The notes beneath the pieces were generated by a model that was not told the DNA's origin, searched no databases, and saw only the letters and a program-made list of their open reading frames with translations. Positions 17,120-26,133 of a stretch of DNA of 64,000 nucleotides are shown here, piece by piece. Numbering within the stretch: the stretch's first letter is position 1; every line of letters starts with the position of its first letter. The position numbers were made by a program, and so were the translations under genes. The stretch spans positions 19,962 to 83,961 of the forward strand of contig NZ_MUJY01000090.1 in assembly GCF_002286785.1 (NCBI RefSeq). The letters are read 5' to 3'. The stretch is from Pseudomonas sp. PIC25 (GTDB lineage Bacteria; Pseudomonadota; Gammaproteobacteria; Pseudomonadales; Pseudomonadaceae).

Positions 17120-17329
17120 GCGAGCCCCCTTCAAAAGCTGGAGATAGCTTTCGAGATCAGGGCCCGGGCGTCAGCGGAAAAGGTGATTCGTGGCGTGTCG
17201 GATTATTGATCAACTGAAAGGGCGCATGGGCATATCAGATGGGCAGCCATTCGACTTCCCCAGTGAAACTCTTAATTAGGTGATAGGCGTGTCTGAGTCG
17301 CGTTGAACTTTAACCTGCTTACTGGAAAA

Positions 17330-17845
17330 TTAGTCGGCGGGGACGAATCGTTTTGTATTGGATATGCAGGGAGTTGACTCGTCTTTCGGTAACTCGGAGG
17401 CAAGTTCTTTAGCTGCACGAATGATCGCCGGCGTTGCTTTCGCCCTGGTCAGGTTTTCCGGAACATAGTATTTTCCGCCTGGGGTTTTGCAAAAACTTAG
17501 CAGATAAGGCTTCAACGACACCGTGTAGTCCTTAAAGGCTAACTGTTGAGCGATAATTTCAATGAATTTCGGCAGCTCACCATGGACGACATCAATTATC
17601 TCCGTCTTGACGAGATAGGCCTTGTAAAAGAGGTTATTGGTATCGTCAGGTTCGCTTGATTGATAGTTTTCTATAAGCTCTGCTGATGTATCCTTAACGA
17701 CAGCTGTGTAGTGAGTGTTTGAAACATTGATCGATAGAATGCCGTAGAGTTCATCGGAAACCTCTTCGGCATTTGCGGAGAGTGCTCCTATTAAAAGAAG
17801 TGAAGCGATAGCGGCTTTAGTTCTGAAGTTCGTGAGTATCAGCAT
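17330..17845 (-). CDS. AT-rich exported protein of unknown function
   Basis: 171 residues from ATG at 17845 (AAAGGA six bases upstream; TTG at 17851 is less likely). Residues 1-25 are a signal peptide ending ALSANA. The mature protein is lysine- and glutamate-rich with two cysteines near the end that may pair. I do not recognise the family. Codon use is clearly more AT-rich than the surroundings, pointing to recent transfer. It lies between the DUF4400 tail and the RAQPRD start, which in ICEs are usually near neighbours, so it may be an insertion in the ICE module or a native accessory gene of it. Confidence 0.65.
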   Translation of the reverse strand: MLILTNFRTKAAIASLLLIGALSANAEEVSDELYGILSINVSNTHYTAVVKDTSAELIENYQSSEPDDTNNLFYKAYLVKTEIIDVVHGELPKFIEIIAQQLAFKDYTVSLKPYLLSFCKTPGGKYYVPENLTRAKATPAIIRAAKELASELPKDESTPCISNTKRFVPAD

Positions 17846-18014
17846 CAGCAATCCTTTGTCTCGCTAAGCAGTAGTTCTGTTCAGCTTGTAGAGAGGCGTA
17901 ATCGACCTAATTTAGCATCAACGACTCTAGTCAAAGATACTTTTTGAATGTCGCCGCCGTTACCGCCATTGCCACCCCAGCATGCCCGCATAAGGCAGTA
18001 GTGCCTACACCAGA

Positions 18015-18190
18015 TTAAACCGATATCGGCAGGGCGAGGTAGATCAGCCACGGGGCAACCAGAAGCGGTAGCAGCAAACGTTTGGCGCGGTGATAGACGA
18101 AGCTCGATTCTCGTCCCGCGCCGAACTTCCTCAGGTCGCGTCGCATCAATCCGTCCACGGCTCCGGTGAACAGTGCAAAGCATTGCGCTG
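18015..18190 (-). pseudogene. DUF4400 ICE membrane protein, C-terminal remnant
   Basis: On the minus strand the frame reads FALFTGAVDGLMRRDLRKFG, then AGRESSFVYHRAKRLLLP, then LIYLALPISV and a TAA at 18015-18017. This is the characteristic C-terminal part of the DUF4400 (PFL_4697-type) integrating-conjugative-element membrane protein. Upstream of about 18190 the similarity ends and the frame meets the TGA of the AbrB-like gene at 18207. The truncation therefore marks the joint between ICE DNA and catabolic cargo. Confidence 0.75.
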
Positions 18191-18206
18191 CACCGCTAGA
18201 GGCATT

Positions 18207-19295
18207 TCACTTTTTTGAAATCCAAGAGCCAACTGTCTTGGCCACAGCCGGCCCGACTGACAACACCATGATTAGGCGCAAGAACTGCGAGGCCAGGATC
18301 AATGGTAGAAACACATCCACGTCGCTGGCAATGATGACAATGGTTTCAATGCCCCCAGGGCTCAGTGCCAGATAGGCAGTGAGCGGGTCGATGCGGGGAA
18401 TCAGGAGCGCCAGAACCAGCGAGAGCAAGCCGCAAACAAGGATGACCGCAACCAGTGTTGAAAGAATCACGGGCAAAAGGCTTAAGCACTGTCTCACTGA
18501 GCTCCGACTGAATGTCAGTCCCACGTACCAGCCTGTTATGACGAAGGCGGGTACGAAAACATAGGTTGGAGTGTCGATGACCGTAGTGCCCGTAGCCTGA
18601 AGGACGGTTCCACCTAGCGCGGGCAGCAAGAGCGCCAGGCTGCCGATACCCGATAGTTTGGCCACGCAAAAGCCGCAGAGTGCCAATGCTAACCCTGCCA
18701 GCGCAGGCGAGTAGTTCTCAGGCAGAGACCATGTGAGCTTGAGCGGGCTGGTGATGGCCTGCGTCGTTCCACCTGCATGTCCGAGCATGGCGGCCAGGGA
18801 AATCGAGGCAAGCGTAACCAGCGCAATGCGTGAATACTGCATGAGCGCCACCACGCGCGGATCTGAATGGTGGGTGTCGGCCAGCAGGACCATGGCGGAC
18901 GCGGCGCCGGGAAAGAGTCCCCAGATGGCGGTCGTATTGGGCAACCACTGCCGCTGCGTCACGATGACAGCCATCAGCGTGATCACGCCCAATGTCACAA
19001 CGTTGATTACGCTCAGCTCCAGCCAATAGTCCAGGTACACGGCAAGCAGGGGAGGAGTGACGAGTGCAGCGATCAGACACCCCATGACGCTCTGGGCAGC
19101 GAGTGTAAAATTCCTATGCAGGCGTAAGCCTGCTCCGCACAGAGCCATCGCTAGCGCCGCGCCCATGGGGCCCAACATGAACGCCCCCGGCAACTCTTGC
19201 TGATACATCAAGGTAGATGAGCTAACCGACAACAGGGCCAATATCAACCATAAGGCGAGTTTGCATACGAAGCGGGGGACCATGATGATGCCCAA
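18207..19295 (-). CDS. AbrB-family (COG3180) inner-membrane protein
   Basis: 362 residues, about ten hydrophobic segments. Two homologous halves each start with a glycine-rich re-entrant motif (GAFMLGPMGAALA near 37, and LTAYLALSPGGIETIVIIAS near 315), as in the AbrB / putative ammonia-monooxygenase family of membrane proteins. Their role is not settled; transport or regulation has been proposed. TTG at 19295 is preceded by GAGGG at seven bases, whereas ATG at 19283 lacks a site, so TTG is chosen. It follows the lipase gene by 14 bases and is probably cotranscribed. Confidence 0.72.
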   Translation of the reverse strand: MGIIMVPRFVCKLALWLILALLSVSSSTLMYQQELPGAFMLGPMGAALAMALCGAGLRLHRNFTLAAQSVMGCLIAALVTPPLLAVYLDYWLELSVINVVTLGVITLMAVIVTQRQWLPNTTAIWGLFPGAASAMVLLADTHHSDPRVVALMQYSRIALVTLASISLAAMLGHAGGTTQAITSPLKLTWSLPENYSPALAGLALALCGFCVAKLSGIGSLALLLPALGGTVLQATGTTVIDTPTYVFVPAFVITGWYVGLTFSRSSVRQCLSLLPVILSTLVAVILVCGLLSLVLALLIPRIDPLTAYLALSPGGIETIVIIASDVDVFLPLILASQFLRLIMVLSVGPAVAKTVGSWISKK

Positions 19296-19309
19296 AGGTC
19301 TACCCTCGT

Positions 19310-20584
19310 TCAGTCGTCATTGAATGCTGCGGTTTGATCCCTCTCGCCTGGAGGGCCGGGCGGCTGGAGAGTGGCGCAGTTCGAGTCATAGCCTTGGCCG
19401 CGGAGTTGGGCTTGGGTGAAAACGAAGGACTCCTCGAGGGAGCCGTGCAAGACGCCGTCATGGCCCAGTCCTTGGTATTTGCGCCAAGTGACTCGGTTTC
19501 CGGCAGCGCACAGCGCAGATGCGACCGCGTACTGCCTGTCCGGTGTAATGGTTCGGTCGGCATCGCCTGTTGCAATCAGCAGTGCAAACGGAATCTTTGC
19601 CAGCGGCATGTCCGTCGTGGCAATGCGCAGCTCATCAAGGGCCTCGATCGGGATCGCTAAAAGATCCCTGAATGATTCGACTTTCAGTTCACGAGCCTTG
19701 CGAGCAATTTCCGCCGTGCAGTCTTGCCGGGCCACCTCGAGCAGCTCTCGTCCTTTGTCGGACAGGATCTCCTCGACAGGCGGACTGTCCGGGCCTAAGC
19801 CGCCCGTGGCGAACGACAGGAACATCGTATTCGAATGGCGGGGAGGTAGCGGTACGGGGCCTTCGGGAAAGGTGCTGTTGGGCGCGGTGATGATGGCTCC
19901 TTTGATATCGAGTTCGGGGGCGTAGGAAGCGGCAAGCATCGCAGCTCCCAATGCAGCCCCGCCGCCTTGTGATTGCCCTGCGAGGATGACGCTCTTTCCG
20001 ATCAGATCCGGTCTGATCGCCTGGGCTGCACGGGCTGCATCTAGTACTGATGTGCCCTCTGCCTGCCAAACCGTATAAGGATGCGGTCCGGGGCCACCTA
20101 ACCCCTGGTAATCGGTAGCCACGACTGCGAAACCGCGCTCGAGCCAGCGATTGATATAGGCAGCATCGCGTTCCTTGAAACCGGTCCATGAAGGCGCACA
20201 GATATCAGCGATACCCAGCGTGCCGTGGGCCCAGCTCAATAGCGGCCAACCACCGGGTGGCGGTGGCGTGGACGGCAGGAACAGCGTGCCGCTGACCGCA
20301 AGTGACCCGGAGTTCCAGCGTTTGTCCGTCGAGCTGTAAAGCATCCGAATTGCATGCGCACTGGAAGGCATCTGCTTTTGCACGGCTATGGCTTCGCTTC
20401 GCAATACACTTCCCGGCGCCGTCGGCATTGCCCCATGCCAGCGGTAGAACGGCGATATATCCATATCGCCGACCGAGTGGCCGGAGGGTAGTTCGTCAGC
20501 CACAAGCGTTCCCCAGATCGGGGAGCCAGCTGCAATCGCACAGGCAAGAACCTGAGCCGCCAGTGCGGCACGAGATATCGACAT
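19310..20584 (-). CDS. Secreted lipase/esterase of the LIP-type alpha/beta hydrolase family
   Basis: 424 residues with a signal peptide (about 1-30). The hydrolase core has an SWAHGTLGIADICAPS oxyanion region near 117-132, the nucleophile S205 in GQSQGGG, an acid in LLIATGDADRTITPDRQY and a histidine in GLGHDGVL. This pattern, with the large lid region and the conserved cysteine pair candidates, fits secretory lipases (LIP family), which release acids from esters outside the cytoplasm. Within the island it could supply the acid metabolised by the neighbouring enzymes. ATG at 20584 with GAGGCG upstream. Confidence 0.78.
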   Translation of the reverse strand: MSISRAALAAQVLACAIAAGSPIWGTLVADELPSGHSVGDMDISPFYRWHGAMPTAPGSVLRSEAIAVQKQMPSSAHAIRMLYSSTDKRWNSGSLAVSGTLFLPSTPPPPGGWPLLSWAHGTLGIADICAPSWTGFKERDAAYINRWLERGFAVVATDYQGLGGPGPHPYTVWQAEGTSVLDAARAAQAIRPDLIGKSVILAGQSQGGGAALGAAMLAASYAPELDIKGAIITAPNSTFPEGPVPLPPRHSNTMFLSFATGGLGPDSPPVEEILSDKGRELLEVARQDCTAEIARKARELKVESFRDLLAIPIEALDELRIATTDMPLAKIPFALLIATGDADRTITPDRQYAVASALCAAGNRVTWRKYQGLGHDGVLHGSLEESFVFTQAQLRGQGYDSNCATLQPPGPPGERDQTAAFNDD

Positions 20585-20897
20585 TGGGCGTTCGCCTCAT
20601 CAACAGAGTGAGAGATCCATCCTTTGGCTACCGGCTGCGAAATAGGAGCAGGACATCGCCTGTCTTATTCGTGTAAACGGGAATATCAGTGCGCTGAAGG
20701 CTATTCGCGTCCATCACTCTTCGGGCTGGCCCGATAGCTGGCGCGAATCTATTACACAGGTTGATGGTTCGTAAATCTGTACAGAAATCGTCAATAGAAG
20801 TACTGGATATGTAGCCATGTTGCGCTGGCGGTCAAGCGTCCGGCAGAGCTCAGGCGCAGCGTCGGAAAATGGAGTGAAGGGAAGGGAGGGGCACGCC
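20585..20897. promoter_or_regulatory. Upstream region of the lipase gene with candidate operator
   Basis: No gene is seen in these 313 bases. A dyad TCTGTACAGA is at 20776-20785, and the 13 bases 20771-20783 are the exact inverse of TGTACAGATTTAC at 33683-33695 in the leuC-side control region. It may be a binding site shared by a regulator of the island. Confidence 0.4.
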
Positions 20898-22085
20898 TCA
20901 GCTCGGAAGCTTTCCTGTGTAATTGGCCCGTTGTCTGGCTACGGGGAGCTGGCATTGTTCGCTGGCGTGAGCGATCCAGCCTATCGCCCTGGCGATTCCA
21001 GCCAGCGCCAGTTCTTCACCGACCAGGTTGCATTTCCTGCCTACGAAGCTGGCCAATAGAACGAATTCTGGTGGTTTGCCCACGAGTTCTTCAGCCACTT
21101 CCGCCGCCTTCTGCAGATTCCGGAATTCCGGGTCAGCCTCGAGGACGTCGATCATGGCAGTCATCAGGTTGGCGACGCGAGGGTCCGCATCCTTGTGGGT
21201 GGAATGATTGAATCCCGGAATCTCACCGCTCTGACTGAAGTACTGCAGCAGCGCCGGAATGGGGTCCTTGGCTACGCATATCTCGGCGAGAAGTCGGCTG
21301 GCCGCCTGATGCCTGCTATAGGCGGTCCGCCTGCCCTGGTAAGTCGTAAGACCCGCTATCGCGGCGTAGTAGGGTGTAACCCCAGTTCGTGCTGCTGCCC
21401 TCACGCTGTAGGTGCAATGATCGAACTCGTGATCGATGAACAGCACCAGAAGGCGCCTGAGGAGATCCTGAAGGACCGGATCGACGCCCAGTCCTTGGCA
21501 AAGAAATTCGTGGAGTGGCTGGGCGCTTGGCACACCGTGGCCCACCAGAAGGGACGCCAGGATGCGCACCACGTCGGCTCCCGTTCGTGCATACGCATCA
21601 GGGGATAGATCGAAGGAGCGAGGGTTGACCCGTTCAACCAGCGGAAAAAGCGCAATGGCTTTTTCGGACACAGTCATGTGCTGATACAGCCCGAGCAGAG
21701 CTGGCGTACTCTCCGGCATTACAGGTAAGGCTTTGGAGAAAGCTCCTGGGGACTGCCAGATCAATTCCGCCGCTTCTTCCAGCGTCGCGTGATCGGCCAA
21801 CTCGGTAGCGCTGACGCCTCGATAGTAGACGCCGTTGTCCGTCAGTAGGGTGATGGCACTGCTCTGAATACCCAGCCCAAGTTCGGGTTGTTGCGTAGCG
21901 CTGCCACGCTGCTCCCCTTTGGTCAGCCGCTCGATATCCGCCGCCCAGTAACGGCGCTTTCGAGACCCTTCCACCTTCACGGAGCGGATGTTTTTCCGGC
22001 TGACATAGGCATAGAGGGTTGGAAGGTTCACACCGAGACGTTCTGCTGCCTGCTCGGCTGACATGTAGAGATGGTCGTCGCTCAT
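20898..22085 (-). CDS. HTH domain fused to a degenerate citrate-synthase domain, probable metabolite-sensing regulator
   Basis: 395 residues. Residues 1-60 form an excisionase/MerR-like DNA-binding domain (MSAEQAAERLGVNLPTLYAY, then VSRKNIRSVKVEGSRKRRYW). Residues about 75-380 are citrate synthase-like (DHEFDHCTYSVRAAARTGVT; SGEIPGFNHSTHKDADPR). Catalytic positions are altered: the first histidine loop, GPLHGGAN in enzymes, reads GRRTAYSR; the second histidine survives in GFNH; the aspartate of NVDFYS is replaced in PPEFVL. So catalysis is doubtful while ligand binding may remain. It is divergent from a CitMHS transporter gene with 185 bases between, which suits a regulator sensing a citrate-like acid or CoA ester. 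Proteins of this layout exist in databases as citrate synthase family; a regulatory role is my inference. Confidence 0.75.
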   Translation of the reverse strand: MSDDHLYMSAEQAAERLGVNLPTLYAYVSRKNIRSVKVEGSRKRRYWAADIERLTKGEQRGSATQQPELGLGIQSSAITLLTDNGVYYRGVSATELADHATLEEAAELIWQSPGAFSKALPVMPESTPALLGLYQHMTVSEKAIALFPLVERVNPRSFDLSPDAYARTGADVVRILASLLVGHGVPSAQPLHEFLCQGLGVDPVLQDLLRRLLVLFIDHEFDHCTYSVRAAARTGVTPYYAAIAGLTTYQGRRTAYSRHQAASRLLAEICVAKDPIPALLQYFSQSGEIPGFNHSTHKDADPRVANLMTAMIDVLEADPEFRNLQKAAEVAEELVGKPPEFVLLASFVGRKCNLVGEELALAGIARAIGWIAHASEQCQLPVARQRANYTGKLPS

Positions 22086-22270
22086 GGGGTGCGCTTGCCA
22101 GTGGATTCGTTAACTGCAATGAGGTTTGTGCACTTATAACACACGTTAATTTTTAATGTAAATATGAATGAAATAAATCAAGATTTACTAAGAATCTATC
22201 AACATGTACCGTTTCGGGCGTGGTCACCAGGCAGGTAGATCGCATTTCTAACAATAAGAAGGGCACCGAT

Positions 22271-23563
22271 ATGGCTTGGATAGGTTTCGCGATGGTCACT
22301 ACGTTCATGGTCTTGATCATGACCAGGCGACTATCTGCAGTAGTTGCGCTGATTCTCGTCCCTGTGGTGTTTGGGCTTTTCGCTGGCTTGGGCGGCGGAA
22401 TGGGAGGCATGATCATGGACGGGATGCGACAAGTCGCCCCGATCGCGATCATGCTGGTGTTTGCGATACTTCTTTTTTCCATCATGTATGACGCCGGTCT
22501 ATTCGAGCCGGTGGTCAAGCTGATCACGCGCTTTGCCGGGCATGATCCCCTGCGAATTAGTCTCGCCACTGCCTTTCTGGGTGCGCTGACATCCCTTGAC
22601 GGTGACGGCACCAGTACGGTGTTGATCGTGGTGACGGCATTTCTGCCCGTTTACCTGCGCATCGGGATGAATCCCTTGATCATCGCGTTGCTGATCCTGC
22701 TCACCAACACGATGATCAACATCATCCCGTGGGGTGGGCCGACTGCTCGCGTCGCCAGCGCCCTGCATCTGGATGTCATGGACGTGTTCGTCGGCCTCAT
22801 TCCTGCCGCTGCCCTGGGGCTCGTATACGCTGCGGCGATGGCTTGGTGGCTAGGCCTCAGGGAGCGCAAGCGGCTGGGCTGGCAGCCGGGGAAAGACATG
22901 CTGATAGCCGAGGCCGACGTGAAGCTGCCAGAGGTGGATCGTAGTCACCAGCGGCCGAAGCTCGTATGGATCAACCTGTTGCTGATGCTGTCGATGGCTG
23001 CAGCCATGGGTACTGGGCTGGCGCCATTGCCGGTAGTTATGGTGGTCACATTCGCCTTGGCACTGGTGATTAACTATCCGCGACTTGCCGAGCAAAAAAA
23101 ACGCATTGCCGCCCATGCCGAAAATGCTGTGACAGTTGCCACCCTGATCTTCGCGGCCGGTGTATTCACCGGGATACTGACGGGGTCAGGCATGGTCGAT
23201 GCCATGTCGAAATCCTTTGTCTCGATCATCCCGGACTCAGCGGGCAGCCAGATGGCGTTGATCACGGCTTTCGCCTCGCTGCCATTTACCTTCTTCATGT
23301 CTAACGATGCGTACTTCTTCGGCATCGTTCCGATTCTGGCGGCGGCCGGAGCGGAGTACGGTGTCGATCCTTTGCACATCGCTCGGGCATCTATGCTCGG
23401 CCAACCCGTACATGCGCTGAGTCCCTTGATTGCCGCCATCTATGTGCTGAGCGGCTTGCTCAAGCGAGAAGTTGGTGATCTACAGAGGTTTGCCTTGGTC
23501 CCGGCCATTGGCTCTTCTCTGGTCTTCATTCTTGGGGCCTGTGTGACGGGCGCAATTATCTAA
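22271..23563 (+). CDS. CitMHS-family citrate/carboxylate:cation symporter
   Basis: 430 residues with about 11-12 membrane segments, and the family features: GLGGGMGGMIMDGMRQVAPI near 45-65, LTSLDGDGTSTVLIV near 100-115, LLTNTMINIIPWGGPTARV near 140-158, and a second half with MSNDAYFFGIVPIL. CitMHS proteins import metal-citrate or free di/tricarboxylates with protons or metal ions across the inner membrane. ATG at 22271 has AAGAAGGG before it; longer in-frame starts lack a site. It faces the HTH-citrate-synthase gene and leads a group with porin, dehydrogenase and other catabolic genes on the same strand. Confidence 0.88.
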   Translation: MAWIGFAMVTTFMVLIMTRRLSAVVALILVPVVFGLFAGLGGGMGGMIMDGMRQVAPIAIMLVFAILLFSIMYDAGLFEPVVKLITRFAGHDPLRISLATAFLGALTSLDGDGTSTVLIVVTAFLPVYLRIGMNPLIIALLILLTNTMINIIPWGGPTARVASALHLDVMDVFVGLIPAAALGLVYAAAMAWWLGLRERKRLGWQPGKDMLIAEADVKLPEVDRSHQRPKLVWINLLLMLSMAAAMGTGLAPLPVVMVVTFALALVINYPRLAEQKKRIAAHAENAVTVATLIFAAGVFTGILTGSGMVDAMSKSFVSIIPDSAGSQMALITAFASLPFTFFMSNDAYFFGIVPILAAAGAEYGVDPLHIARASMLGQPVHALSPLIAAIYVLSGLLKREVGDLQRFALVPAIGSSLVFILGACVTGAII

Positions 23564-23651
23564 TAGTTTGAATTAATAGCGTTTTATTGTGCGGCTGCGA
23601 TTGGCGACCGCAGTGAACTCCTGCGTCAAAAATAATTAAAAGGAACAGGAA

Positions 23652-25052
23652 ATGAACAATAAGAATACTGTCTTTCTGCTGGGTTCTTCTCTGCTGCTGC
23701 TGGTTTCCGGTAATGTCTGCGCTTCAAATATTCATGACTACAACAGAACAAATAACGAGGGTAGGTTCAATGTCTATCTGCGGGCTGTCCATATCGATAC
23801 CCGGATCGAAAATGGATTGATCGAGGATCGATTTGGTGGTTTTCCATTTGGTGATCGGCTGGGCGGCACCGCTTTGGGTTTGGTGGCTGATTACAACTCA
23901 GGTTATTGGGGCGACAGTATCGGGTTTGATGCCTCCTTTTACGGCGTTGCAAAACTTGATGCGCGACAAGAGAACCGAGACCTGTTTGATGACACGTCGG
24001 GCGAAAGTGAGGGGTTTGCGAAACTGGGCCAGGCGAATCTCAAGCTCCGTCATTCTGGGGAGAACTGGTCAGCTTTGCTGCAGACTGGGCGCGGACGGTT
24101 CGATGCGGGCACAGTGGTGACGCTCGACACCAGGGCAGTACCTGGCAGCTTGCAGGGGGCAAGAGGCCAGGTTCAGGTTGAAGGCTTGGATATCGGGCCG
24201 TTGCCTGGGGTGTTGAACGTGGATGGAGCCTATATCAACAGGGTTTCTCCACGGGACCGGGAAGACTTTGAGCGCATTCGAAGTAACGGCGGATACGAAG
24301 TTGATGATATCCAGACGTTCAGTATCGGGTACGACGCCAAGCTATTTGCATTGAGGTTTGCTCAGGGCGTCGCTAAGGATTTCAACCGTAATACCAGCTA
24401 CAGCCTGACGCTTCGTGCGCCACTTGGAGAGAGAAGCGGTGCGATCTTCGAAACGCAGTACTACGACTTTCGGCGTGATGGCGATATTTGGGATCGGGAT
24501 TGGTTGAGTGGGGATGCCGCTTATGACGACAAGGCTAACTGGCTGAACCTTAATCTTGGCCTGAAGCTTGATCATTGGAGTTTTGGTCTTTCTTATTCAA
24601 AGACACGAGCCGAATTGAGTAACGGGAAACTGGGTTACGCATTCTTCGATCACGGTGAAAACGTCGACGGCCTGATGGACGCCTGGACGCGCTCGGGCAA
24701 TGACTTCAATAACGATGGTGAAACGACCTGGCAGTTGGCCGGCAAGTATGAGTTCGATGGCAAGTTCCTTGCCGGCATTCCATTGGATGGGTTCAACGTC
24801 ATGGCGCTGTTCAAACGCGGTCGTTTCGATGCCGATGATCCTTTTTCCGGCATGAGCGCCGATGTCACTGAAAGTCAGGCGGAGTATCGACTCAACTATC
24901 GATTCGAAGAACAGGATTATCAGGGGGTGTCGGTAGGTTTGATTTATACCCGCTACTGGATCAATCAGGACTTCGTGGCGCTGGTATCTGCTCAGCCCAA
25001 TAACGTGGTGAATGGCAAAGAAGTCAGGATGTACATCGACTATGCGTTCTAG
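23652..25052 (+). CDS. OprD-family outer-membrane porin
   Basis: 466 residues, right for OprD-like channels. A signal peptide ends at VCAS near residue 25. The mature part has alternating beta strands, a GFDASFYGVAKLD strand typical of the family, and a C-terminal YIDYAF ending in Phe, the signal for outer-membrane assembly. OprD-type channels of Pseudomonas take up small carboxylates or basic amino acids. Being 88 bases after the CitMHS gene, this one probably lets the same acid into the periplasm. Codon use is AT-richer than in the flanks. Confidence 0.85.
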   Translation: MNNKNTVFLLGSSLLLLVSGNVCASNIHDYNRTNNEGRFNVYLRAVHIDTRIENGLIEDRFGGFPFGDRLGGTALGLVADYNSGYWGDSIGFDASFYGVAKLDARQENRDLFDDTSGESEGFAKLGQANLKLRHSGENWSALLQTGRGRFDAGTVVTLDTRAVPGSLQGARGQVQVEGLDIGPLPGVLNVDGAYINRVSPRDREDFERIRSNGGYEVDDIQTFSIGYDAKLFALRFAQGVAKDFNRNTSYSLTLRAPLGERSGAIFETQYYDFRRDGDIWDRDWLSGDAAYDDKANWLNLNLGLKLDHWSFGLSYSKTRAELSNGKLGYAFFDHGENVDGLMDAWTRSGNDFNNDGETTWQLAGKYEFDGKFLAGIPLDGFNVMALFKRGRFDADDPFSGMSADVTESQAEYRLNYRFEEQDYQGVSVGLIYTRYWINQDFVALVSAQPNNVVNGKEVRMYIDYAF

Positions 25053-25063
25053 ATGGGTGGTTC

Positions 25064-26104
25064 TTGGTAATTGATCAGGTTAAGTGGGTGAACTCCGTGC
25101 CGAGAGAAAAGTTGGTAGTTGTAACTCCGAATTTTTTTGACGATGCGACGATCGATTTCTTGAGAGAACATGGTTGCTCGGTGGTCGTGGCAAAACTGCC
25201 AAATGGCAAATCGGATGCAGTTGCGACAGAAGAAGAGTTGCTGTCAGTTCTTTCAGATGCCGATGCCTGGATCGTTGGCCATGCCAATGTGACTTTGAGT
25301 CTTCTCCAAGCGCTGCCCAGACTCAAGATCATAGCTCGTCGCGGTGTGGGTTATGAACGGGTTGATCTCGACGCGGCGGCGAAGACAGGCAAGGTTGTCA
25401 CCATTGCAGCAGGTGGAAATGAAGAGAGCGTCGCGGACCGTACATTGGGGCTAATGCTCGCTACGGCTCACCGCTTCCGTGAGTCCCAGCAACAGCTGAT
25501 TGACGGGCCAGGCTCGATTCTGATCGGAAATGACCTGTACGCCAAAACAGTCGGCTTGGTCGGCTTGGGGCGCATCGCCCAGCATGTCGTCAAGCGTCTG
25601 AGGGCCTTCGAAACGACCATTCTGGTTTCCACCCCTCGACCGACCTTCGCTTATGGCAACGCGATGAACATCGAGTATGTCGATCTGGAAACGCTGCTGC
25701 AGCGTAGTGATTTCGTATCGCTTCATGCACCGCTAAAACCAACCACAAAACATCTGATCGATGCCCGTCGATTGGCGCTGATGAAAAGCAGTGCCTTTCT
25801 GATCAATACCGCCCGCGGAGGGCTCGTCGATGACCAAGCGCTATTGGATTCACTCACCAAAGGTGCAATCGCTGGCGCCGGGCTCGATGTTTTCGAAAGC
25901 GAATCCGATCCGGGTTTGGCCTGGGTGACGAACGAACTGGTGCGACTGCCCAACGTTATCGCAACGCCCCATTCCGGCGCTTCGACGCATGAGGGGCTGC
26001 AGCGCACCAATCTAGTCGCGGCCAACTGTGTTGTTTCCGTACTGAATGGAGAAGAGCCGCCGCCGGGCTGCCAGGTTTTCAGTTCGACTTACTCAGCTTC
26101 CTGA
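25064..26104 (+). CDS. D-isomer 2-hydroxyacid dehydrogenase family protein
   Basis: Up to 346 residues. NAD-binding loop GLVGLGRIAQHVVKRL in the middle, catalytic arginine in LINTARGGLVDD, glutamate in GLDVFESESD and histidine in IATPHSGAST: all three catalytic residues are in place. Such enzymes oxidise or reduce 2-hydroxy acids with NAD. The start is uncertain: TTG at 25064 opens the frame close to the porin stop with only GGGTGG before it; GTG at 25088 or 25100 would also fit. It is probably cotranscribed with the porin. The substrate is unknown, plausibly a hydroxy-diacid intermediate of this cluster. Confidence 0.85.
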   Translation: MVIDQVKWVNSVPREKLVVVTPNFFDDATIDFLREHGCSVVVAKLPNGKSDAVATEEELLSVLSDADAWIVGHANVTLSLLQALPRLKIIARRGVGYERVDLDAAAKTGKVVTIAAGGNEESVADRTLGLMLATAHRFRESQQQLIDGPGSILIGNDLYAKTVGLVGLGRIAQHVVKRLRAFETTILVSTPRPTFAYGNAMNIEYVDLETLLQRSDFVSLHAPLKPTTKHLIDARRLALMKSSAFLINTARGGLVDDQALLDSLTKGAIAGAGLDVFESESDPGLAWVTNELVRLPNVIATPHSGASTHEGLQRTNLVAANCVVSVLNGEEPPPGCQVFSSTYSAS

Positions 26105-26133
26105 GATCGACAGCTGCACATAGAGAGGATTTT

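Noticed and set aside
16526..17134. Single intact gene of about 200 codons
   Set aside because: The frame joins a RAQPRD start to a wrong-frame and then right-frame integrase tail; it is a deletion chimera, so it is reported as two pseudogene fragments.
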